This document shows positions 1 through 6,108 of a stretch of DNA of 8,740 nucleotides, in pieces. The notes under the pieces are model-generated. The model saw only the letters and a list, made by a program, of their open reading frames with translations. It was not told the DNA's origin and did no database searches. Numbering within the stretch: the stretch's first letter is position 1; the number at the start of each line of letters is the position of its first letter. The translations under genes were made by a program, and so were the position numbers. The stretch is from an uncultured Hyphomonadaceae bacterium (GTDB lineage: Bacteria; Pseudomonadota; Alphaproteobacteria; Caulobacterales; Hyphomonadaceae). The stretch spans positions 1-8,740 of the forward strand of contig CALMWO010000551.1 in assembly GCA_937873805.1 (NCBI GenBank). Reading direction: 5' to 3'.

Positions 1-623
1 CGGAAGACGCCTATGTTGGTTATCTCTCCCGCTTCCCGTGGGGAGCGAACGCCGCCGAGGCTGATGCCCGCCGCGCCGTCCTCGCTGCGCCTCGTCTCGC
101 CGCTGAGGAGAACAGGTCGTGGCAGGAAGTCCGCAAGTCCGACCACATCGAAGTCTATGAAGCCTTCCTCGAAGACTGGCCTCGCGGCGCCCACGCCACC
201 GAAGCACGCACCAAGCTCGATGCGATGTGGCGCACCGACCAGGGCGCTTTCGTGCGCGCACAACGTTCAGGCTCGCCTGCGGAGCTGCAGGCCTTCATGC
301 TCGCCTGGCCGCGCTCGACCTACGTTACCGACGCTCGCCGCGAGCTGGACCTGATCCGCGCCCGCGACGACGACGCCTGGCGTCGCGCCCTGGCCGACAA
401 CTCTGTTTCGGCGTTCGACTTCTATCTCTCCAGCCAGCCCTATGGCGCGTGGCGTGTGGAAGCCAATCGCTCGATCGAGAATCTGCGCGAGCGCGACTAT
501 GACGCCTGGCGCTACGCAGCCGCGATGGACCAGATCTGGGCCTACGAGAACTATCGCGCCATGTATCCGTGGGGCGGCTGGTACGACACCGCCTTCTATC
601 GCATCGACTGGATCCGCGGCGGC
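1..623 (+). repeat. Coding tandem repeat, 129-bp (43-residue) period
   Basis: The aromatic residue that opens each unit is encoded at 120, 249, 378 and 507, and the conserved proline at 180, 309, 438 and 567; each step is exactly 129 bp. A further, older copy has its proline at 48, a 132-bp step. The repetition is clear in the protein but not at DNA level, so the units are old and diverged and not a recent duplication. Approximate units are 1-107 (partial), 108-236, 237-365, 366-494 and 495-623. Confidence 0.8.
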
Positions 624-1010
624 CGGTACGACAACAACTGGAACACCAGTTGGAACCGTGGCTGGGATCGCGGCTGGCGCTGGGGCGATGGCCGCGACCA
701 CGATCGCGACGACCGCAACAATACCTATCCCCCGTTGTTCAGCGGCAAGAACGACAACAAGCCGAACCCGCCGCAGGGCGGCTCGCCTCCGCCCCCGGCG
801 GCAAACCCCACGCCCCCACGTGGCGGCAACCGGTATAACCCGGCGCCCTCGCCGCCACCGCCTCCGTCGCAATCGTCTTCGGTGCAATCAGCACCGGCTC
901 CTGCGGCTTCACCCCCGCCGCCGCCTCCACCCCCGCCTCCGCCGCCCTCGCGCTACAATCGGGGTGAAAATATTGCTCCAAAACCGGAGCTTAAGGGCCG
1001 GGCCGAATAG
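1..1010 (+). CDS. Tandem-repeat protein with proline-rich C-terminal tail (5' partial)
   Basis: The reading frame is open from the left edge (first full codon at base 3) to the TAG at 1008-1010, so the true start lies outside the window; the ATG at 225 falls inside a repeat and is not the start. The visible part has about five copies of a helical repeat with consensus W/F-x(n)-Y/F-x-x-F/Y-x-x-x-x-P-x-G-x-x-x-x-E/D-A-x-x-x-L, in exact 43-residue steps. After the repeats comes a segment rich in Trp, Gly, Asp and Arg (about 636-720), then a low-complexity Pro/Ser/Asn/Gly tail with 12 consecutive prolines (912-947) and a charged end. Similar short repeats occur downstream of caspase-like (C14) domains and in SPOR/TPR-like envelope proteins of alphaproteobacteria. 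The N-terminal domain that would decide the function is missing, so none is assigned. The PBP gene follows after a 176-bp gap on the same strand. Confidence 0.85.
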   Translation, partial: EDAYVGYLSRFPWGANAAEADARRAVLAAPRLAAEENRSWQEVRKSDHIEVYEAFLEDWPRGAHATEARTKLDAMWRTDQGAFVRAQRSGSPAELQAFMLAWPRSTYVTDARRELDLIRARDDDAWRRALADNSVSAFDFYLSSQPYGAWRVEANRSIENLRERDYDAWRYAAAMDQIWAYENYRAMYPWGGWYDTAFYRIDWIRGGRYDNNWNTSWNRGWDRGWRWGDGRDHDRDDRNNTYPPLFSGKNDNKPNPPQGGSPPPPAANPTPPRGGNRYNPAPSPPPPPSQSSSVQSAPAPAASPPPPPPPPPPPPSRYNRGENIAPKPELKGRAE

Positions 1011-1029
1011 GGCTATCTTGCCGTGGATT

Positions 1030-1055
1030 CGGTCCCGGATTTGTTTCCGGGACCG
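1030..1055. terminator. 10-bp hairpin after the repeat-protein gene
   Basis: CGGTCCCGGA (1030-1039) pairs perfectly with TCCGGGACCG (1046-1055) around a six-base T-rich loop, 20 bases past the TAG of the upstream gene. No T-run follows, so it is not a textbook intrinsic terminator. It could still end transcription or protect the 3' end. Confidence 0.5.
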
Positions 1056-1108
1056 TGACGGGCAACGGGTTGCTGCTATTTCACTGTGAAGACGGGGTTT
1101 CGCGCCCT

Positions 1109-1148
1109 ACCTCACCCCAAGGGCGAGGTGCGTGGAAGTCAGCTTCCA
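1109..1148. other. Two further short hairpins in the leader before the PBP gene
   Basis: ACCTC (1109-1113) pairs with GAGGT (1125-1129), with an inner CCC/GGG pairing (1115-1117 with 1121-1123) across one A-C mismatch and a CAA loop. TGGAAG (1133-1138) pairs with CTTCCA (1143-1148) around a TCAG loop. Both lie in the 176-bp gap without a gene. I see no convincing promoter there. Stems of this size can occur by chance in GC-rich DNA. Confidence 0.3.
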
Positions 1149-1186
1149 ACTGGTAGCGCACCCAAAAAGGCTGGCGGGATCACACG

Positions 1187-3127
1187 ATGACGACCGAGAC
1201 TCCCGATGCCGCCCCCACCTTCCTGAGGCGCTGGGGCCCGCCGGCCCTGAAAGTCATCGGCACGCTGGCCGCAACCGGCCTCGTCACCTTTGCCCTCCTC
1301 TGGAACGCACTCTTTGCCCAGATGCCCTCGCTCCCCAGCCGTGAAGCGCTGTGGACGCTCAACCGCGAACCCGCGGTGGAGTTCATCGATGCAAAAGGCG
1401 AAACCATTTCGGTTCGCGGTCCCCGCTATGGTCGGGCCGTCAAGGCCAGCGAACTGCCCCCGCACGTCGTCAACGCCTTCATTGGCGCGGAAGATCGCCG
1501 CTTCCGCGAGCACACCGGCGTAGACATGTGGGCGATCGTCCGCGCCTTCCTCGCCAACGCCCGTGCGGGTCATACGGTCGAGGGCGCATCGACGATCACA
1601 CAACAGCTCGTCAAGAACCTCTTCCTCACGCCAGACCAGACCCTGAAGCGCAAGGCGCAGGAAGCCCGCCTCGCCGGCGATCTCGAACGCCTGCTGACCA
1701 AGGACGATATCCTCGATCTCTACCTCAATCGCATCTATCTCGGCGCAGGCGCTTACGGCCTCGACGCCGCCGCCCGCACCTATTTCGGCAAACAACCGGC
1801 GGACCTCACCCTCGCCGAATCCGCGATGCTCGCCTCCTTCCCGAAAGCGCCGACGCGCTTTGCCAACCAGGTCCAGACCAGCAAGGCGAAAGAACGCCAG
1901 CACTATGTGCTCACGCAGATGGTCGAAGCCGGCTTCATCTCGCAGGCCCAAGCTGAAGAAGCCAAGGGCCAGGAACTTGTCTTCGCGAAAGACACGCCCG
2001 ACACCTTCACCGGACATGCCCTCGACTATGCGGTTGAACGCGTCCGCGAAGTCCTGCCCAATCCGCCAGCCGATCTCGTCATCAAGCTCTCGCTCGATCT
2101 GACATTGCAGAAAGCCGCGCAGGACGCGGTCGAGCACGGCCTCGCCACGATGGGCCGGGATCGCCGCGCCTCCGAAGGCGCCGCCCTGCTGATCGACGTC
2201 AACGGCGCCATCCGCGCGATGGTCGGCGGTCGCGACTATCTGAAATCGAAATTCAACCGCGCCACGCAGGCTCGCCGCCAACCCGGCTCGTCGTTCAAGA
2301 TGTTCGTTTACGCCGCAGCCCTCGAAGACGGCATGACGCCCGGCACCGTGCGTTTCGACATGCCGATCACCATCAACAACTGGCGCCCCCGCAACTATGG
2401 CGGCGAATACCGGGGGCCAGTCACGCTGTCGGAAGCGCTGGCTGAATCGCTGAACACCGTCGCCGCTCAGATAGGCAACGAGATCGGCGTCGACAAGGTA
2501 ACAGCGCTCGCTCACGAGTTCGGCGTGAAGTCACAGCTTCACAATTATCCCTCGATCACGCTCGGCTCCGACGAAGTCACGCTGATGGACATGACCACGG
2601 GCTTCGGCGTGCTCGCCAAGAACGGGCTCCAGATGAACCCGTATATCATCGAGGAAATCCGCAACTCGAAGGGCGACCTGCTCTATTCGAACCCCGTCGC
2701 CGCAGCGCCGCGCATCTACCCGGAAAACCTTGCCGCCGACATGAACTCGATGCTCACCCGCGTCGTTGTCGCGGGCACGGGCGGCGCGGCCCGCATTCCC
2801 GGCTGGGATGTGGCGGGCAAAACCGGCACCAGCCAGGATTGGCGCGACGCCTGGTTCCTCGGTTACACGACGAAGTTCGTCGGCGGCGTCTGGGTGGGCA
2901 ATGACGACGACAAACCGATGGCCAAGATCACCGGCGGGGAAATGTCCGCCCGCATCTGGGCCGACATGATGAAGGTCGCCCTGAAAGACATCCCGCCCGA
3001 AAGCCTCCCCGGCGCCAAACAGCCCGAGGAATACCTCTCCAGCGAAGCCCAGGAGCGCCTCAACTTCTACCGCCGCCTCGCCAGCGCCTTCAGCTCGGTC
3101 GAAGCGCGAGCGGGCGGCCCGGGCTGA
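1187..3127 (+). CDS. Class A penicillin-binding protein (bifunctional transglycosylase/transpeptidase)
   Basis: A 646-residue membrane-anchored enzyme that polymerises lipid II into glycan strands and crosslinks the peptides in the periplasm. A short cytoplasmic tail is followed by one membrane segment (about residues 20-45). The GT51 domain (about 60-250) shows the catalytic motif EDRRFREH with E102, the GASTITQQ motif (133-140), and the KRKAQEARLAGDLE and LYLNRIYLGAGAYG blocks. The transpeptidase domain (about 300-600) has all three penicilloyl-serine motifs: SSFK with nucleophile S368, SLN at 421-423 and KTGT at 545-548. At 646 residues it is shorter than typical PBP1a proteins; the linker between the catalytic domains (about 265-300) leaves no room for an OB-fold insert. 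The ATG at 1187 places the membrane segment correctly, but the ribosome-binding site is weak (a GGCGGGA stretch about 7 bases upstream). Function is certain; which paralogue it is cannot be settled here. Confidence 0.96.
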   Translation: MTTETPDAAPTFLRRWGPPALKVIGTLAATGLVTFALLWNALFAQMPSLPSREALWTLNREPAVEFIDAKGETISVRGPRYGRAVKASELPPHVVNAFIGAEDRRFREHTGVDMWAIVRAFLANARAGHTVEGASTITQQLVKNLFLTPDQTLKRKAQEARLAGDLERLLTKDDILDLYLNRIYLGAGAYGLDAAARTYFGKQPADLTLAESAMLASFPKAPTRFANQVQTSKAKERQHYVLTQMVEAGFISQAQAEEAKGQELVFAKDTPDTFTGHALDYAVERVREVLPNPPADLVIKLSLDLTLQKAAQDAVEHGLATMGRDRRASEGAALLIDVNGAIRAMVGGRDYLKSKFNRATQARRQPGSSFKMFVYAAALEDGMTPGTVRFDMPITINNWRPRNYGGEYRGPVTLSEALAESLNTVAAQIGNEIGVDKVTALAHEFGVKSQLHNYPSITLGSDEVTLMDMTTGFGVLAKNGLQMNPYIIEEIRNSKGDLLYSNPVAAAPRIYPENLAADMNSMLTRVVVAGTGGAARIPGWDVAGKTGTSQDWRDAWFLGYTTKFVGGVWVGNDDDKPMAKITGGEMSARIWADMMKVALKDIPPESLPGAKQPEEYLSSEAQERLNFYRRLASAFSSVEARAGGPG

Positions 3128-3164
3128 TCTTCAACTCTTCATCCTGACCAAAGCTACGCACGCA

Positions 3165-3192
3165 CGCCGGTGGAAGCGAGCCTCCACCGGCG
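3165..3192. terminator. Probable bidirectional terminator between convergent genes
   Basis: CGCCGGTGGA (3165-3174) pairs perfectly with TCCACCGGCG (3183-3192) around an eight-base loop. It fills the 72-bp gap between the convergent PBP and di-iron genes, ending eight bases from the di-iron stop codon. There is no T-run on either side, but the 10-bp GC-rich stem and the convergent position fit a shared terminator. Confidence 0.6.
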
Positions 3193-3199
3193 CCGCGCA

Positions 3200-4111
3200 T
3201 CAGCAGAAGCCGGAGCTGACGCTCTCTATCATCTGCCGCTTCGACGGGTTGAGCCCGCCGAGCGTCTCGAGAAAGTTCGGGTGGGTCATGCCTGAGCCGA
3301 TATACGTCCAGCGGTTGGCCTGATGCTGAACATCCACGAATCGCGCGCGCTCGGCATCCGTGAACACGCGCCCCGTGACGGCCATGAACGCTTCCATATC
3401 GAAGATCGCCTGCTGCTTCAGACCATCATCAAGAAAACCGCCAAGCTCCAGATAACCATCGATGGCGTCATCGATTGCCGACTGGCTCATATTCTCGGCG
3501 ATCATCTCACACATCAGCGTATCGAGCTGGGCGTGCTGATGCTCTTCCTGCCAATGATGAAGCAACAGCGACTTGAACTGGGGATCAAGATCGCCGTCGC
3601 CACGGATCGACTCCTGAAAGTGTCGCTGGCTCATCCATTCGATGTGCAGCGTCAGCAGCGCCACCGAAAGCGCTGGATGTGACAGCACATGCTCGCGGAT
3701 CGCGTCAGCCGGCCCAATCACGTCGCACCGTGACGCGAAGCCTTTTGCGAAATCGTCACGGAAGCAGCGGAACAGATGAATATGCTTGGCCTCTTCTGAC
3801 GCAAACTCCAGGAAGGCACGCGCGCGATAGTCTTCGCCATTGATCAGCGGACGGGCGTGATCGAGCACAAACGGCAGGATAAACTCCTCGACCAGCCCGA
3901 AGATGCAGAGATAGGTGTGCCCGCGTATCTGGTTGAGGATCAGCTTCTCGCGATCATCGAGAAAATCGAGCGGGGCGACCCGCGCAAGATTCTCCGGCAT
4001 GAAAGGCTTCGAAAAATCGAGCGTCTTGTCGCCGCCGATGATGTCCTCGACGCGCCAGTTGATCCGTTCAGCGCGACCGAGACAATCCTTGAAAGTGTAA
4101 TGGTTCGTCAT
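3200..4111 (-). CDS. Ferritin-like di-iron carboxylate protein, function unknown
   Basis: A 303-residue soluble, mostly helical protein carrying the four-helix metal-binding pattern of ferritin-like di-iron enzymes: a Glu pair on the first core helix (E75/E76 in LVEEFILP), E107-x-x-H110 on the second (EEAKH), E158 on the third (HIEWM) and E190-x-x-H193 on the fourth (EEHQH). This is the ligand set used by di-iron oxygenases, oxidases and AurF-like N-oxygenases to activate O2. The substrate cannot be read from the sequence. The frame stays open further upstream (to 4228), but the ATG at 4111 is chosen because it has a good Shine-Dalgarno sequence and the sequence before it looks non-coding. 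The protein ends in a cysteine (SGFC). It is divergent from the AraC regulator across 272 bp, which suggests control by that regulator. Di-iron fold is well supported; activity is open. Confidence 0.88.
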   Translation of the reverse strand: MTNHYTFKDCLGRAERINWRVEDIIGGDKTLDFSKPFMPENLARVAPLDFLDDREKLILNQIRGHTYLCIFGLVEEFILPFVLDHARPLINGEDYRARAFLEFASEEAKHIHLFRCFRDDFAKGFASRCDVIGPADAIREHVLSHPALSVALLTLHIEWMSQRHFQESIRGDGDLDPQFKSLLLHHWQEEHQHAQLDTLMCEMIAENMSQSAIDDAIDGYLELGGFLDDGLKQQAIFDMEAFMAVTGRVFTDAERARFVDVQHQANRWTYIGSGMTHPNFLETLGGLNPSKRQMIESVSSGFC

Positions 4112-4119
4112 TGGGGAGT

Positions 4120-4125
4120 CTCCTT
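4120..4125 (-). promoter_or_regulatory. Ribosome-binding site of the di-iron gene
   Basis: On the minus strand AAGGAG lies eight bases before the ATG at 4111. This decides the start against the in-frame upstream ATG at 4228, which would add 39 atypical residues. Confidence 0.75.
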
Positions 4126-4247
4126 GTGCGGGCCTCTCATGGGCCGCTGGGATCCTGACTAGGCGAGACGCGGCGCCGGCAAAATGGCTCCCCTGCCGGA
4201 TCGCTTGATCGAAACGCCGGTCACACACACAGTTCGCCGCGAGAAGC

Positions 4248-4259
4248 CGCGCCGGCGCG
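4248..4259. promoter_or_regulatory. Perfect 12-bp GC palindrome, possible operator
   Basis: CGCGCCGGCGCG is self-complementary and lies in the divergent control region between the di-iron and AraC genes. It shares its GCCGGC core with a second palindrome 34 bases away. It consists only of G and C, so chance occurrence in this genome is possible. Confidence 0.25.
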
Positions 4260-4292
4260 CTGCGAAATTGCGCTTACATTACCAGGACATGC

Positions 4293-4306
4293 CGACGCCG
4301 GCGTCG
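4293..4306. promoter_or_regulatory. Perfect 14-bp palindrome, possible operator
   Basis: CGACGCCGGCGTCG is self-complementary, about midway in the 272-bp divergent region. On the di-iron strand it lies just upstream of an extended -10-like TGGTAATGT (minus strand, about 4284-4276) that lacks a recognisable -35, an arrangement compatible with an activator site. This is inference from position only; AraC-type proteins more often bind direct repeats. Confidence 0.3.
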
Positions 4307-4348
4307 CGCATGACTTTTTCTCATATCCCTCACCACTCCGGCGCCCCC

Positions 4349-4377
4349 TTGACCGGCGCAGTCGCTCTGACACGTAT
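4349..4377 (+). promoter_or_regulatory. Possible promoter of the AraC gene (leaderless)
   Basis: TTGACC (4349-4354) is a good -35 match; 17 bases later lies ACGTAT (4372-4377), a weak -10. Transcription would start at or next to the ATG at 4384, which has no Shine-Dalgarno sequence, so a leaderless mRNA is plausible. The -10 is poor and the call is tentative. Confidence 0.25.
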
Positions 4378-4383
4378 CGCGTC

Positions 4384-5385
4384 ATGGACGCATTATCGGA
4401 CGTCTTGAGAGTCGTCAGGTTGACGGGCGGCGTGTTTCTCGATGCGAGATTCACCGCGCCCTGGTCTGTGGCTGGCCGCGTCGAGCCCGAAGAGATGCGT
4501 GCCTTTGTGGACCGGCCGCAAGGCGTGATCGGTTTCCACTACGTCGTTTCCGGCCGCATGATTGTCACAGTGCAGGGCAGCGCTCCTGTCGAGGTGACGG
4601 CCGGCGAAATCGTGCTGACGCCGCGCAACGACATCCACACCCTCGCCAGCGCCCCGAACATCGCGCCGATCCAGGCCGCCGTCATCGTGGCCGAAGGCGC
4701 GGGCATTGGCTCACTCGACTATGGCGGCGGCGGAACGGAGACGCACATGGTGTGCGGCTATCTCGGCTCCGACGTGCAGACCAACCCTGTCGTGGCCGCC
4801 CTGCCGCCTCTGCTGAAGCTGAATGTCGGCGCCACCGCGGGCGGAGCATGGATCGCGCAGAGCTTCGCCTTCGCCGCTCACCAGCTTGCTGAGGGCGCGG
4901 TGGGCGCGTCGACCATTATCTCAAAACTGTCGGAACTGATGTTTGTCGAAGCTGTACGACGCCACATCGAGTCGCTGCCGCCAGAGGAAACCGGCTGGCT
5001 CGCCGGCTTGCGCGATCAGGCGGTCGGCAAGGCGCTGGCGCTGATGCATACCGATCCGCACCGTGACTGGTGCGCCGAAGGCCTCGCGGCGGAAGTGAAT
5101 CTTTCGCGCTCCGCGTTCGCCGAACGCTTCTCCGCGCTCATCGGCCAACCGCCCATGAAATATCTCACGCACTGGCGCATGCAGGTTGCGGCCCACAAGC
5201 TGCGCGAGAACCGCAGCACGATTTCGCAAATCGCTTTCGATGTCGGATACGAATCCGAGGCGGCGTTCACGCGCGCCTTCCGGAGAGAGATGGGGGCGCC
5301 GCCTGCCGCATGGCGGAAGCAGTCGACGCCCCAGTCATTCGTGTCGTCTCAGCCTGACATCAGCGTGGCAATTCCCAGCATATAG
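4384..5385 (+). CDS. AraC-family transcriptional regulator with N-terminal cupin domain
   Basis: A 333-residue cytoplasmic DNA-binding regulator. The N-terminal half (about residues 1-190) looks like the cupin_6/AraC_binding_2 ligand-sensing domain: it opens with the characteristic DALSDVLRVVRLTGGVF and continues with a beta-rich cupin (FHYVVSGRMIVTVQG, VTAGEIVLTPRNDIHTL). The C-terminal part (about 213-312) has two helix-turn-helix units, around 226-252 (LAAEVNLSRSAFAERFSALIG) and 277-300 (STISQIAFDVGYESEAAFTRAFRR), the latter with the classic AraC signature. The ATG at 4384 matches the usual family N-terminus, although no Shine-Dalgarno is visible. It is divergent from the di-iron gene and convergent with the small ORF/osmC unit; its last 37 bp overlap the small ORF antisense. 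The most likely target is the divergent di-iron gene, with autoregulation possible. The inducer is unknown. Confidence 0.93.
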   Translation: MDALSDVLRVVRLTGGVFLDARFTAPWSVAGRVEPEEMRAFVDRPQGVIGFHYVVSGRMIVTVQGSAPVEVTAGEIVLTPRNDIHTLASAPNIAPIQAAVIVAEGAGIGSLDYGGGGTETHMVCGYLGSDVQTNPVVAALPPLLKLNVGATAGGAWIAQSFAFAAHQLAEGAVGASTIISKLSELMFVEAVRRHIESLPPEETGWLAGLRDQAVGKALALMHTDPHRDWCAEGLAAEVNLSRSAFAERFSALIGQPPMKYLTHWRMQVAAHKLRENRSTISQIAFDVGYESEAAFTRAFRREMGAPPAAWRKQSTPQSFVSSQPDISVAIPSI

Positions 5386-5465
5386 GGTTTCGCCACTATC
5401 GCGAGGCAGCTCGCGAATGTGACGAGTGCTTGCCTTACACGTGGCGGGTTGGTCCAGGGCGGCAT
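5349..5465 (-). CDS. Small hydrophobic ORF, 38 residues, downstream of osmC
   Basis: On the minus strand an ATG at 5465 opens a 38-codon frame ending in TGA at 5351-5349. It starts 31 bases after the osmC stop on the same strand and has a proper ribosome-binding site (AGGAG nine bases upstream), unusual for a random short frame. The peptide begins MPPWTNPPRVRQ and then has a mainly hydrophobic stretch (about residues 13-36, ALVTFASCLAIVA and MLGIATLM) broken by one Lys-Pro. It could be a small membrane-associated protein, or a fortuitous frame. Its last 37 bp run antisense to the end of the AraC gene, and it contains a 7-bp inverted repeat (5399-5416). I do not recognise a family. Placement and ribosome-binding site are the evidence; there is no homology support. 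Confidence 0.42.
   Translation of the reverse strand: MPPWTNPPRVRQALVTFASCLAIVAKPYMLGIATLMSG
5399..5416. terminator. 7-bp inverted repeat between convergent AraC and osmC units
   Basis: TCGCGAG (5399-5405) pairs with CTCGCGA (5410-5416) around GCAG, 14 bases past the AraC stop. No T-run follows. It may end AraC transcription, but it lies inside the small minus-strand ORF, so a role as terminator of the osmC mRNA would conflict with that ORF being translated. Confidence 0.4.
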
Positions 5466-5474
5466 TTTGCTCTT

Positions 5475-5479
5475 CTCCT
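5475..5479 (-). promoter_or_regulatory. Ribosome-binding site of the 38-residue ORF
   Basis: AGGAG on the minus strand, inside the longer purine run AGGAGAAGAG, nine bases before the ATG at 5465. It is the main reason to take the small frame seriously. Confidence 0.45.
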
Positions 5480-5496
5480 GTTTGAACGCTGTTGAA

Positions 5497-6075
5497 TCAG
5501 CAGATCTGAACGTCGACCTTCACCGGCACAGAACGCGACACCACATCGAACACCGGCGACATCCGCGTGATGGCCTCGATCGCCGCTTTCGGCGCCGACG
5601 TGCTTACGCGCATCACGACACGGATTTCGCTGTAGCCCTTGCGGACGGTTTCCGAGAGACCGAGAAAGCCACGCAGGTCGAGGTCGCCCTGGATGCTGCT
5701 CTCGATCCCACGGACCTCAATGCCCTGCGCCGCGGAGTGGTAGGCCACGGTCGTGGTCATGCAGCCGATCAGGGCGTGCAGCAGCCACTCGACAGGGTTC
5801 GGCGCCTTGTCCTGGCCGAGCAGGATCGGATGCTCACCATTGTCATACACGAAGGGTCGTCCGCCAACGCGGTGTTCCTGCATCGCGCCCGTGAATTCCT
5901 GGATGGTGGAGCGGTTGCAGTCGCCACCCATCCATTTGTTGGTCGCGCGGAAGTTGAACTTGGCGATGGCGGGGGTCAGTTTCACCGCTTCGATGGTTTC
6001 CATCATGGCGGTTACGTTGACCCCATTGCACATTACCGGTGCGGTGGCGAAGCAGGGGGAGGATGTATCAGGCAT
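5497..6075 (-). CDS. OsmC/Ohr-superfamily protein
   Basis: A 192-residue cytoplasmic protein of the OsmC superfamily, whose characterised members reduce organic hydroperoxides with a reactive cysteine. The core helix motif NPVEWLLHALIGCMTTTVAYH is clear and puts the peroxidatic-type cysteine at C105. In classical OsmC/Ohr the second cysteine sits about 65 residues later in a C-P motif; here that place reads M-S-P (S173-P174), so the resolving cysteine is absent. Other cysteines are C8, C16, C53 and the C-terminal residue C192. The loss suggests a YhfA-like or uncharacterised subgroup, and peroxidase activity should not be assumed. The start at 6075 is supported by AAAGGAG six bases upstream; the N-terminus is about 30 residues longer than the family core. 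The upstream neighbour, the ABC-F gene, is divergent; a 38-residue ORF follows downstream. Confidence 0.92.
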   Translation of the reverse strand: MPDTSSPCFATAPVMCNGVNVTAMMETIEAVKLTPAIAKFNFRATNKWMGGDCNRSTIQEFTGAMQEHRVGGRPFVYDNGEHPILLGQDKAPNPVEWLLHALIGCMTTTVAYHSAAQGIEVRGIESSIQGDLDLRGFLGLSETVRKGYSEIRVVMRVSTSAPKAAIEAITRMSPVFDVVSRSVPVKVDVQIC

Positions 6076-6081
6076 TTTCGT

Positions 6082-6088
6082 CTCCTTT
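6082..6088 (-). promoter_or_regulatory. Ribosome-binding site of osmC
   Basis: AAAGGAG on the minus strand, six bases plus the trailing A before the ATG at 6075. It favours this start over the internal Met codons at residues 15, 24 and 25. Confidence 0.7.
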
Positions 6089-6092
6089 GTTT

Positions 6093-6108
6093 CCGGCTCT
6101 TCGGCCGG
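6093..6108 (-). other. Hairpin in the osmC leader
   Basis: CCGGC and GCCGG (6093-6097 and 6104-6108) form a 5-bp all-GC stem with a six-base loop directly upstream of the osmC ribosome-binding site in its mRNA. The site itself stays unpaired. It may stabilise the 5' end, or mean nothing. Confidence 0.25.

Noticed and set aside
267..887. Minus-strand frame (206 codons) opposite the repeat protein
   Set aside because: Arg/Val/Ala-rich shadow; the plus-strand frame has exact repeat periodicity.
912..947. C/G-rich triplet tract as a possible DNA microsatellite
   Set aside because: The proline codons are mixed, so there is no uniform DNA repeat; it is better explained as protein-level low complexity.
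1139..2515. Long open frame on the minus strand (458 codons) opposite the PBP gene
   Set aside because: It mirrors the codon pattern of the PBP gene, has no recognisable domain, and is the usual antisense shadow in high-G+C DNA.
4112..4228. N-terminal extension of the di-iron protein by 39 residues
   Set aside because: The ATG at 4111 has a good ribosome-binding site; the extension is not family-like and would consume much of the divergent promoter region.
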